A stretch of 47,678 nucleotides of DNA from Stenotrophomonas sp. UBA2124 (lineage in GTDB: Bacteria; Pseudomonadota; Gammaproteobacteria; Xanthomonadales; Xanthomonadaceae). The translations under genes and the position numbers were made by a program. Location of the stretch: the NCBI GenBank assembly GCA_002329155.1, contig DCXY01000042.1, forward strand, positions 47,851-95,528, given 5' to 3'. Numbering within the stretch: the stretch's first letter is position 1; each line of letters opens with the position of its first letter. The notes beneath the pieces are model-generated. The model was not told where the DNA came from. It ran no database searches and saw only the letters and a program-made list of their open reading frames with translations. Positions 37,376-45,296 of the stretch are shown here, piece after piece.

Positions 37376-38272
37376 ATGAGCAGCATGCCCAGGAACCTAC
37401 CGATCACCGTCATCGACTCCGTGCAGCCGGTGCCGGCCGAGGCCGGCCATCACCACCACGACGCGGCGGAGCAGGGGCCGCGTTCGCTGGGGCAGCCGGC
37501 ACCGTGCAGCCTGTTCGTGGATGACACGGCCATCAGCGAAGCGGATATAGCCCGGGAAATGCAGTTCCACCGCGCCATGCGCCCGGAGCAGGCCCGCGCC
37601 GACGCGGCACGGGCGCTGGTGGTGCGCGAGCTGCTGCGGCGGGAGAGTGAGCGGCTGGGGCTTGTGCAGGCAGGCGGCGAGGGCCGCCTCACCGATGAGG
37701 AAGTGCAGATCCAGCAGCTGCTCGAGCAGGCGGTCGAAGACCGCGTGCCCAGCCAGGACGAGTGCCGCCGCTATTTCGAGCAGAACCCGAAGCGGTTCCG
37801 CTCGCCCGACCGCATCCGTCTGCGGCACATCCTGCTGGCTGCACCGGCGGACGATATCGCCGGCCGGCTCAAGGCACGCACCCAGGCCGAGCAGATCATC
37901 GGCCAGCTGCAGGCACAGCCGCATCTGTTCACCGATCTGGCAGCACGGCATTCGCGCTGCCCCTCCAGTACCGAAGGCGGCGAGCTGGGCTGGCTGCACC
38001 GTGGCCAGACCACACCCGAGTTCGACCGCCAGGTGTTCCGCCTGCGCCAGGGGCTTGCGGGGTTCCCGGTGGAATCACGCTGGGGTTACCACGTGGTCAA
38101 CGTGGATGCGGTGGAGGCCGGCCAGCCATTGGCATTCGAGCAGGTGCAGGCACAGATTGCCGATTACCTGGAGCTGCAGGTGCGCCAGCGCAATGTGCAG
38201 CAGTTCCTGTTGGAACTGCGGGAGCGTTACCCGGTGCGCGGACTGGAAGAGATAGAAGCACAAGCGGAATGA
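37376..38272 (+). CDS. Parvulin-type peptidyl-prolyl isomerase of the nar operon
   Basis: A 298-residue protein. The C-terminal parvulin domain (about 140-240) shows RIRLRHILLAAP, CPSSTEGGELGWLHRGQTTP and GFPVESRWGYHVVNVDAVEA. The N-terminal helical part resembles the SurA/NifM class. No signal peptide is visible, so a cytoplasmic place is likely. A HHHH run stands near residue 25. Similar genes follow narI in Pseudomonas-type nar operons, where a folding role for the reductase is assumed. Confidence 0.9.
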   Translation: MSSMPRNLPITVIDSVQPVPAEAGHHHHDAAEQGPRSLGQPAPCSLFVDDTAISEADIAREMQFHRAMRPEQARADAARALVVRELLRRESERLGLVQAGGEGRLTDEEVQIQQLLEQAVEDRVPSQDECRRYFEQNPKRFRSPDRIRLRHILLAAPADDIAGRLKARTQAEQIIGQLQAQPHLFTDLAARHSRCPSSTEGGELGWLHRGQTTPEFDRQVFRLRQGLAGFPVESRWGYHVVNVDAVEAGQPLAFEQVQAQIADYLELQVRQRNVQQFLLELRERYPVRGLEEIEAQAE

Positions 38273-38294
38273 TCCCCCACCTGAAGGACTAGCA

Positions 38295-39626
38295 ATGAAC
38301 CAGAGCCTGGAACCGGCCAGCCGTGGCCAGCAGCAGCGTGCGCTGTGGCTTAGCACGTTCGCCTTCACCGTGTGTTTTGCGGTGTGGATGATCTTCTCGA
38401 TCATCGGCATCCAGATCAGCAAACAGCTGGGCCTGAACGACACCCAGTTCGGCCTGCTGATTGCCACACCGGTGCTTACCGGCTCGCTGAGCCGCGTGTT
38501 CCTTGGCATATGGGCAGACCAGTTCGGCGGCCGCAAGGTGCTGGTGCTGGTGATGCTGTGTGGCGCGGTGGCCACCTGGATGCTCACCTATGCGCATACC
38601 TATACGCAGTTCCTGTTCGCCGCGCTGTGCGTGGGTATCGCCGGCGGCAGCTTTTCGGTGGGCGTGGCCTATGTGTCCAAGTGGTTCCCGACCAGCCGGC
38701 AGGGCACGGCGCTGGGCATCTTTGGTGCGGGCAACATCGGTTCGGCGGTGACCAAGCTACTGGCGCCGCTGGTGATGGTGGCTGCGGGCTGGACCATGGT
38801 GGCCAAGCTGTGGGCCGTGGGCCTGGCGGTGGCCGCAGTGCTGTTCTTCATCTTCAGCAAGGAAGACCCGCAGCTGGAGCAGCGCCGCCGCGACGGGGTC
38901 AAGCCGATGCCGTTCTCCGAGCAGATGGCGCCGTTGAAGAACCTGCAGGTATGGCGGTTCTCGCTGTATTACTTCTTCGTGTTCGGCGGTTTCGTGGCAC
39001 TGGCGCTGTGGCTGCCGCATTACCTGGTGGGCGCCTACGGCATGGATGTGGGCACCGCCGGCCTGCTGGCGGCGTGCTATTCGATTCCTGCCAGCCTGTT
39101 CCGCGTGGTGGGCGGCTGGATGTCCGACCGCATCGGCGCGCGCCGGGTGATGTACTGGACCTTCGGCGTGTCGGCCATCTGTACCTTCCTGCTGGCCTAC
39201 CCGGATACCGAGTACGTGGTGCAGGGCATCAAAGGCGAGCTGCGCTTCCACCTGGCCATAGGCGTGGGGCTGTTCACCGTGCTGGTGTTCGTGCTCGGGT
39301 TCTTCATGTCGCTGGGCAAGGCCGCCGTGTACAAGCACATACCGGTGTACTACCCGCAGCATGTGGGTGCGGTGGGCGGCGTGGTGGGCATGATCGGTGG
39401 CCTGGGCGGCTTCATTCTGCCCATCGTGTTCGGGGCACTGAATGATTCAGTGGGCATCTGGAGCAGCTGCTTCATGCTGCTGTTCGTGCTGGTTGCCGGT
39501 GCACTGGCCTGGATGCATTTCGCCATCCGCCGCATGGAGCGCAGGCACTTCCCGGCGATTGATCGTGAGACCGACCTGCCCGAGGCCATTGCCGCGGCCC
39601 GGGCCCCGGCCAATGGTGCGGCTTGA
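38295..39626 (+). CDS. Nitrate transporter, NarK type I
   Basis: MFS transporter, 443 residues and about 12 spans. FSIIGIQISKQLGLNDTQFG, GIAGGSFSVGVAYVSKWFP and the ALGIFGAGNIGSAVTKLLAP signature are those of type I NarK, thought to bring nitrate in with protons. It is the second narK in the cluster and differs clearly in sequence from the first. In Paracoccus the two types are fused; here they flank narGHJI. Confidence 0.9.
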   Translation: MNQSLEPASRGQQQRALWLSTFAFTVCFAVWMIFSIIGIQISKQLGLNDTQFGLLIATPVLTGSLSRVFLGIWADQFGGRKVLVLVMLCGAVATWMLTYAHTYTQFLFAALCVGIAGGSFSVGVAYVSKWFPTSRQGTALGIFGAGNIGSAVTKLLAPLVMVAAGWTMVAKLWAVGLAVAAVLFFIFSKEDPQLEQRRRDGVKPMPFSEQMAPLKNLQVWRFSLYYFFVFGGFVALALWLPHYLVGAYGMDVGTAGLLAACYSIPASLFRVVGGWMSDRIGARRVMYWTFGVSAICTFLLAYPDTEYVVQGIKGELRFHLAIGVGLFTVLVFVLGFFMSLGKAAVYKHIPVYYPQHVGAVGGVVGMIGGLGGFILPIVFGALNDSVGIWSSCFMLLFVLVAGALAWMHFAIRRMERRHFPAIDRETDLPEAIAAARAPANGAA

Positions 39627-39636
39627 TCCAGATCAG
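39623..39636 (+). promoter_or_regulatory. FNR-type box before the HemN-like gene
   Basis: TTGATCCAGATCAG matches TTGAT-N4-ATCAA at 9 of 10 positions and overlaps the narK type I stop. If it acts at -41.5, transcription would start near 39671, inside the first codons annotated below. That would favour the in-frame GTG at 39693, which has GAGG 8 nt upstream. Confidence 0.65.
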
Positions 39637-39662
39637 GGAAACCGTGTTCCGGGTAAACGAGG

Positions 39663-40886
39663 ATGCAGACTCCGTCATTCGAGGTTGCCACGGTGGAAGA
39701 CACCTTGTCGCGTAGCAGTGTGTTGCAGCAACCGCGTCATGTCCTGTTTCCACCGCTGAGCCATTTCAGTAATGGATTCGGTGAAAACGGCTGGCGCGCG
39801 GCGGTGCGCGCCAGCAACGAGCACCTCATTCCCCGTGTACTGACCCTGGGTTTCCACGCCGCGCGCGCCGGCCAGCTGGACAACCCGGACGACTACCTCG
39901 ATGCCATGCTGTGCAGCCTGCGCACCCATGCCACCGAGCTGGCCGAGGACCGTGAGGTGGTGGCGGTGGTGCTGCAGCAGGGGCTGGCCGAGCAGCTCTC
40001 GCCCGCACTGCTGGGGCAACTGCTGGATACGGTGCCCCAGCACCTGCGTACCGCGGCCAGGCCGCAGGTGGAGGTGCGGCTGGATGCGACCAGTACCGTG
40101 CACCCTGCGTCCCTGCGTGCGGTAGGCTGCACCCGGCTGAACGTGATCGACCACGCCGGCGCCATCGGCCCGACCGTGCTTGCCCAGGGGCAGAAGGCCG
40201 GTTTCACTGCCTGCTATTACCAGCTGCGCGTGCCCTCCACCGAGGACACGCAGTTCCTGGCCCGGCTGCATGCGGTGCTGGCACTGGCACCGGAGCGCAT
40301 CCTGCTGCCGTCACCCTGTGACGCCCAGACCAGCCCCTCGGCCGATTATTGGTGGCAGGCCTGGATGGACGTGCTGGCCGCCGGCTACCGGCCGTTGGGC
40401 GGTGACCATTACCAGCGGGGCGACTGCACCATGCCCGAGCGCAGGGGTGATGGGCTGCGCCATTGTGACCTGGCCGGCGTACCGCGACGCGACCGCAGTG
40501 ATTTCATCGGTATCGGGCTGGGTGCCTGCAGCCAGATCGGTGATGTGATCTGTCGGCAGGAAAGCGACATGGCCCGCTGGGCGCTGCAGCTGCGCAATGG
40601 CCACGCCGGGGTGGCGGCCGGGCTGATCCTGTCCGAGCAGGAAAGGCTGGTGGACGAGGTGGTGCAGAGCATTGCCTGCGACCATGCCATGGATATCGCC
40701 GCCTTTGAATGGCGCAACGGGCTGTATGTGGGCGAGTGCTTCGGTGAGACGCTGGCCGGTCTTTCCCCGTTTCTGGAGCAGGGCTGGCTGCAGTGGGATG
40801 GGCAGGTATTGCGGCTGAGGCACGAAGGGCAGCTTCTGTGGCGTATGATCGCTGCGTGTTTCCGTCCCCAGGCTGCACTTGCATGA
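39663..40886 (+). CDS. HemN-like protein lacking radical-SAM motifs
   Basis: 407 residues from ATG 39663, or 397 from GTG 39693. The whole length aligns by eye with oxygen-independent coproporphyrinogen III oxidase HemN. PRHVLFPPLSHFSNGFG stands for the N-terminal PRYTSYPTA...F region. The C-terminal half is close (WMDVLAAGYRPLGGDHYQRG, then SDFIGIGLGACSQIGDVI and LVDEVVQSIACDHAMD). However, the C-x3-C-x2-C site is absent, replaced by HLIPRVLTLGFHAARAG, and the GGGTP SAM motif is also gone. It cannot be a standard radical-SAM enzyme. It lies between narK and the FNR-type regulator. Confidence 0.85.
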   Translation: MQTPSFEVATVEDTLSRSSVLQQPRHVLFPPLSHFSNGFGENGWRAAVRASNEHLIPRVLTLGFHAARAGQLDNPDDYLDAMLCSLRTHATELAEDREVVAVVLQQGLAEQLSPALLGQLLDTVPQHLRTAARPQVEVRLDATSTVHPASLRAVGCTRLNVIDHAGAIGPTVLAQGQKAGFTACYYQLRVPSTEDTQFLARLHAVLALAPERILLPSPCDAQTSPSADYWWQAWMDVLAAGYRPLGGDHYQRGDCTMPERRGDGLRHCDLAGVPRRDRSDFIGIGLGACSQIGDVICRQESDMARWALQLRNGHAGVAAGLILSEQERLVDEVVQSIACDHAMDIAAFEWRNGLYVGECFGETLAGLSPFLEQGWLQWDGQVLRLRHEGQLLWRMIAACFRPQAALA

Positions 40887-40896
40887 TCCCGAGACG

Positions 40897-41670
40897 ATGA
40901 CCGCCAAGCCACCTTCACGCATTTCCCGTGCTGCGTTGCCCCTGAATCCCGCCGCCGCCGATGACGGCGATGCACTGCATTTCTGCAGTACCTGCGCGTT
41001 CTCCGATGCCTGCATGTCACAGGGCTACGACAAGTCGGCGCTGGCCGACCTGCACGTGCTGGTGGACCATGTGGGGCCGTACCACGCAGGGGATTACATC
41101 TTCCGCGCCGGCGAGACGTTCGACGCCATCGCGGCGGTGCGCGCGGGCATGGTCAAGACCTTCATCGATGACAGTGCCGGCAATGAGCAGGTGCTGGGTT
41201 TCAGCCTGCCGGGCGAGGTCATCGGCCTCAACGCCATCCATGGTTCGCGCTACCCGTGCAATGCCATCGCGCTGGATACCGTGCACCTGTGCCGTATCTC
41301 CTTCCCGAAGATCAGCGACCTGGCCGCACGCATGCCGGGGCTGCAGGCCAAGCTGTTCAACCTGCTCAGCGCGGAAATAGGCAAGGCAGCACTGCTGGCG
41401 GCCAACCACCGCACCGAGGAGCGCATGGCCGCGTTCCTGCTGGACATGTCGGCCCGCTATGAGCGGCGCGGGTTCTCGGCCACGCGCTTCAACCTCACCA
41501 TGAGCCGCACCGACATTGCCAACTACCTGCGCATGGCGCCGGAAACGGCCAGCCGCGTACTGCGCAAGCTCAGCGATGACGGCATCATCGCGGTAAAGCA
41601 GCGCGAGATCATCCTGTTGCGGCCGGAGCGGCTGGCGCAGATGGCCAGCAGTGAAGACGCGGCCGAGTAA
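40897..41670 (+). CDS. FNR/ANR-type oxygen-sensing transcription regulator
   Basis: 257-residue Crp/Fnr-family activator. The oxygen-labile 4Fe-4S cluster ligands are present: C30, C33, C39 (FCSTCAFSDAC) and C121 (RYPCNAIAL). The recognition helix reads APETASRVLRKL; the E-x-x-S-R pattern is that of proteins binding TTGAT half-sites. FNR-type boxes of that sequence stand before moaA, narK and the HemN-like gene in this window. Start set at ATG 40897. An in-frame TTG at 40879 would overlap the previous gene. Confidence 0.94.
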   Translation: MTAKPPSRISRAALPLNPAAADDGDALHFCSTCAFSDACMSQGYDKSALADLHVLVDHVGPYHAGDYIFRAGETFDAIAAVRAGMVKTFIDDSAGNEQVLGFSLPGEVIGLNAIHGSRYPCNAIALDTVHLCRISFPKISDLAARMPGLQAKLFNLLSAEIGKAALLAANHRTEERMAAFLLDMSARYERRGFSATRFNLTMSRTDIANYLRMAPETASRVLRKLSDDGIIAVKQREIILLRPERLAQMASSEDAAE

Positions 41671-41691
41671 GCCACGAAAGGATGCCGGACA

Positions 41692-42432
41692 ATGAGAATG
41701 TACTGGGTACTGATGCTGCTGTTTGCCTCGGCCACCGCGCAGGCCGCCGGGCTTACCGTTTCAGCCGCCTCCAGCCTGACCGAGAGCTTCCGCGAAATTG
41801 CAGGCGCCTACGAAAAGGCGCACCCCGGCACCAAGGTAGACCTGAACTTCGCGGCCTCCGGCGTGTTGCTGCAACAGGTGGCACGCGGGGCGCCGGTGGA
41901 TGTGTTTGCCTCGGCCGACCAGACCACCATGGACCAAGCTGCAGAGCAGGGCCTGCTGGAGCCGGGCAGCCGCCAGGATTTCGCCGCCAACAGCCTGTGG
42001 GTGGTGGTGCCACCTGCAGCCAGGCACAAGCCGGCGACACTGGCCGAGCTGGCAAAGCCGGGTATCGAACGTATCGCCATCGGCAACCCTGACAGCGTGC
42101 CGGTAGGGCGCTACGCACGCGGCGCCCTGCAGCAGGCCGAGCTTTGGCAGGCGGTGCAGGGCCGGGTGATCAGTACCCAGAACGTGCGCCAGTCTCTGGA
42201 CTATGTGGCGCGCGGTGAAGTGGATGCGGGCTTTGTGTATGCGACCGATGCGCAGGCCATGCCCGGCCGCGTGCAGCGCGCCTTCGAGGTGCCGGTGCGT
42301 GGTGGCATCCGGTATCCCATCGCACAGGTGAAAGGCAGTGCCAACGCACTGCAGGCACGGCAGTTCGTCGCGTTTGTGCGCTCGCCACAGGGGCAGGCCA
42401 TACTGCGCCGGCATGGTTTCGGTAGCCCCTGA
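41692..42432 (+). CDS. modA: Molybdate ABC transporter substrate-binding protein ModA
   Basis: Periplasmic molybdate/tungstate binder. 246 residues with a signal peptide (MRMYWVLMLLFASATAQAAG). LTVSAASSLTESFREIAGAY, LNFAASGVLLQQVARGAPVD and VDVFASADQTTMDQA are typical ModA segments holding the oxyanion-binding serines. It begins 22 nt after the regulator gene and 3 nt before modB. Confidence 0.95.
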   Translation: MRMYWVLMLLFASATAQAAGLTVSAASSLTESFREIAGAYEKAHPGTKVDLNFAASGVLLQQVARGAPVDVFASADQTTMDQAAEQGLLEPGSRQDFAANSLWVVVPPAARHKPATLAELAKPGIERIAIGNPDSVPVGRYARGALQQAELWQAVQGRVISTQNVRQSLDYVARGEVDAGFVYATDAQAMPGRVQRAFEVPVRGGIRYPIAQVKGSANALQARQFVAFVRSPQGQAILRRHGFGSP

Positions 42433-42435
42433 TTG

Positions 42436-43116
42436 ATGGATCTGGATTGGAGCGCGTTGTGGTTGTCGCTGAAGGTTGCCGGTTGGGCCACGCTGCTCAA
42501 TCTGGTGGTGGGCGTTGCCCTGGGGGCGCTGCTGGCACGCAAGCGGTTCCCGGGGCGTGAGCTGCTCGATACGCTGTTGACGCTGCCGATGGTGTTGCCG
42601 CCGACTGTGCTGGGTTACTACCTGCTGGTGCTGCTGGGGCGTAACGGGCCGATTGGTGGCTGGCTGCAGCAGTATTTCGGCATCAATCTGGTTTTCACCT
42701 GGCAGGGTGCGGTGATCGCGGCGGCGATTGCATCGCTGCCACTGGTATTCAAGCCGGCACGTGCGGCCTTCGAGGGTGTGGACCCGCAGCTGGAACAGGC
42801 TGCGCGCACGCTGGGTGTGTCCGGCTTTGCATTGTTCCTGCGTGTCACCCTGCCGCTGGCGTGGCGCGGGATTCTTGCCGGCCTGCTGCTGGCATTCGCC
42901 CGTGCCATGGGCGAGTTCGGTGCCACCATCATGCTGGCCGGCAGCATCCCCGGGCGCACGCAGACACTGTCCATCGCCATCTACGAGGCGGTGCAGGCCG
43001 GCAATGATGGCCGTGCCAATGCGCTGGTGGTACTCACATCGGTGGTCTGCATCGTGATCCTGCTGCTGGCCGCGCGGCTGGCACGTGGGCGGCATGGAGG
43101 CCAGGATGTGGCTTGA
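42436..43116 (+). CDS. modB: Molybdate ABC transporter permease ModB
   Basis: Inner-membrane permease, 226 residues and about five spans. The LPLAWRGILAGLLLAFARAM and GEFGATIMLAGSIPGRTQTL stretch is the EAA-like loop contacting ModC. The start is ATG 42436; an in-frame TTG precedes it. The 3' end overlaps modC by 11 nt. Confidence 0.95.
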   Translation: MDLDWSALWLSLKVAGWATLLNLVVGVALGALLARKRFPGRELLDTLLTLPMVLPPTVLGYYLLVLLGRNGPIGGWLQQYFGINLVFTWQGAVIAAAIASLPLVFKPARAAFEGVDPQLEQAARTLGVSGFALFLRVTLPLAWRGILAGLLLAFARAMGEFGATIMLAGSIPGRTQTLSIAIYEAVQAGNDGRANALVVLTSVVCIVILLLAARLARGRHGGQDVA

Positions 43117-43771
43117 GCTTGATATCGCCCATCGCTTTGGCAACGGCAGCAACGCCTTCCACCTGCAGGTGGCATTGCAGTGCCGGCAATCGCGCGTGGT
43201 GTTGTGCGGGCCGTCCGGTGCGGGCAAAAGCGTAACGCTCAAGGCCGTTGCCGGCCTGCTGCGTCCTCAGCAGGGGCGTGTCGAGCTGCTGGGGAAGGCT
43301 GTCTTCGACGCGGGGCAGGGCGTGCATGTCCCCCCGCAGCAGCGCCGGCTGGGGTATGTGTTCCAGGACTATGCCTTGTTCCCACACCTTACCGTGCGGC
43401 AGAACGTAGGCTTCGGCCTGAGCCAGGGCCTGTTGAACCCACCGCGCGGCAAGCGTGTGGAGGCGGTGGAGCACTGGCTGCGCACCTTCGGTATCGAACA
43501 GGTGGGCGAACTCTACCCGGACCAGATTTCCGGCGGGCAGCGCCAGCGCACGGCCCTGGCGCGTGCGCTGGTGACAAACCCGCGTGCGCTGCTGCTGGAC
43601 GAGCCGTTCGCCGCGCTGGACCACGACCTGCGGGGCCACCTGCGGCGCGAACTGGAAGGCGTGCTGGACAGCACCGGCATTCCATTGCTGCTGGTCAGCC
43701 ACGACCCGGAGGACGTGGCGATATTCGGCCAGCAGGTCATCACGCTGGCGGCTGGCAAGGTGCAGGACTGA
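43106..43771 (+). CDS. modC: Molybdate ABC transporter ATPase ModC, short form
   Basis: ATP-binding subunit, 221 residues. Walker A GPSGAGKS, Q-loop FQDYALFPH, signature ISGGQRQRTALARAL, Walker B LLLDEPFAALD and H-loop LLVSHD are all present. E. coli ModC has about 350 residues with a C-terminal TOBE/Mop molybdate-binding domain; this protein stops right after the ATPase domain. ATG 43106 is preferred because GGAGG stands 5 nt before it. Confidence 0.92.
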   Translation: MWLELDIAHRFGNGSNAFHLQVALQCRQSRVVLCGPSGAGKSVTLKAVAGLLRPQQGRVELLGKAVFDAGQGVHVPPQQRRLGYVFQDYALFPHLTVRQNVGFGLSQGLLNPPRGKRVEAVEHWLRTFGIEQVGELYPDQISGGQRQRTALARALVTNPRALLLDEPFAALDHDLRGHLRRELEGVLDSTGIPLLLVSHDPEDVAIFGQQVITLAAGKVQD

Positions 43772-43781
43772 GGCGTACCTG

Positions 43782-44747
43782 TCAGTCTTTAGTTGCGCTG
43801 CTGTCGTCGGCTTTCATATCCGGCACGCTGTCCAGAAAGTCCGCCGACGGGGTAAAGAAAAGAGAGCCGGTAATGGCACGGCTGAAATCCAGCAGGCGGT
43901 CATAGTTGCCCGGCGGCGAGCCGATGAACATGTTCTCCAGCATGCGCTCAATACGTTCTGGAGAGCGCGCGTAGCCGATGAAGTAGGTGCCGAACTCGCC
44001 CTTTGCCGGGTCGCCGAAGGGCATGTTGTCGCGCAGGATGTCCAGCTGCTTTCCGTCCTCGTCGAGGATGGTGGTCAGCGCGTTGTGCGCGTAGGACGGC
44101 TTCACGTCATCGGCCAGCTCGATGTTCGACTGCTTGTAACGGCCGATGATCTTCTCCTGCTCGGCCACCGGCAGGGCGTTCCAGGTTTTCAGATCGTGCA
44201 GGTACTTCTGGATGATCACGTAGCTGCCGCCGGCGAAGTCCGGGTCCTCGTCACCAATGATGGTGGCTTCCCGTGCGGCACCATCCACCGGGTTCTCGGT
44301 GCCATCCACGAAGCCGATAAGGTCGCGGTTGTCGAAATAGCTGAAGCCCTGCACCTGGTCGGCGCTGGCCACCGCATCGCCCAGGCGATCCATCAGATGG
44401 GTGGCAAGCTCGAAGCAGACATCCATGCGCGCGGCACGGATATGAAACAGCAGGTCCGCCTGGGTTGAAACCGCGTGGTGCTTGCCCTTGAGCTCCTTGA
44501 ACGGATGCAGGCCCTTGGGTGCATGCGTACCGCAGATCGACTTCCATGCATCGGCACCAAAGCCCATCACGCAGGAAAGCTTGGTGTCGGGCAGCCGGCT
44601 GCCGATGGCGCGCACGATACCTGCAAGGTCGCCACTCAGGGCGCGGCAGGTTGCTGCGGTGTCGCTGCCGGGCCGCAGGGTAAGAACAAGAAATACGGCT
44701 GCGCGCGTCACCGACTCGGTGACTTGCTGGGACACGATGGTCTGCAC
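43782..44747 (-). CDS. DyP-type haem peroxidase
   Basis: 321 residues starting with GTG, preceded by GAGGAG. The family signature GFVDGTENP lies at about 145-153 with the distal Asp. YAHNALTTILDEDGK holds the probable proximal His, and FGTYFIGYARSPERIERMLE is the usual C-terminal helix. No signal peptide, so cytoplasmic, closest to class B (YfeX-like). It converges with modC, 10 bp apart, and is not part of the nitrate block. Confidence 0.92.
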   Translation of the reverse strand: MQTIVSQQVTESVTRAAVFLVLTLRPGSDTAATCRALSGDLAGIVRAIGSRLPDTKLSCVMGFGADAWKSICGTHAPKGLHPFKELKGKHHAVSTQADLLFHIRAARMDVCFELATHLMDRLGDAVASADQVQGFSYFDNRDLIGFVDGTENPVDGAAREATIIGDEDPDFAGGSYVIIQKYLHDLKTWNALPVAEQEKIIGRYKQSNIELADDVKPSYAHNALTTILDEDGKQLDILRDNMPFGDPAKGEFGTYFIGYARSPERIERMLENMFIGSPPGNYDRLLDFSRAITGSLFFTPSADFLDSVPDMKADDSSATKD

Positions 44748-45296
44748 GGCTGCTCCTCAAGCTGGGCCACCATTGAATCCATTTGCCGGTGCAAGCGTCG
44801 TGACGATGTTGACGATGGCACATATATCCCGTTTGCCCGGCAGGCCGCGGTCAGTGGCCGTGGAATATCCGCAAACCGGATTATCTGTTTGCTGAAATAT
44901 TCATTTTCGAGGCCGGTGGTGCGTCAATCTGGCCGAGGGTTTATTCACTCTGGGAGTGAAATTCCGGCGCCGTTACGCATCGCCTTATCGGCTTTGAAAA
45001 ATCCTTTCCGGCGTGGCGATAAGGCTGATTTCAAGCATTTCTGAAGCTCTCATGGGTGCCGGTGGCATTGATGCCCAGCTTGCTCGTGCGTATTTGAAAA
45101 TAGAAATTTCCATAAATTCATTTGATTAAAATTTTATGGCATCCATGATTGCGGTCACGATTTCACATTCTGCTCCTGTGCTTAATTCGGCATGTCGAAT
45201 TTATCCGGCATTAATGCATTGGTATTTGGTCGATTGATTAATTGGGTTTACCAATCGGTCAGATTGTTTTGATTTCATGAACAAATGGAGTTGCCC
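44748..45296. promoter_or_regulatory. AT-richer intergenic region upstream of the adhesin
   Basis: 549 bp without a convincing gene; GC falls markedly after about 44870. Visible structures are an inverted repeat GCAAAC...GTTTGC (44871-44892) and ATTGGGTTTACCAAT (45241-45255), with CGATTG/CAATCG arms at 45231-45257. The latter lies 40-65 bp before the adhesin start and could be an operator or promoter element. An AT-rich run at 45100-45140 may hold a promoter; I cannot fix hexamers. Confidence 0.5.

Noticed and set aside
45119..45140. FNR-type box upstream of the adhesin (TTGATTAAAATTTT)
   Set aside because: Only the first half-site fits; the second half is a poor match.
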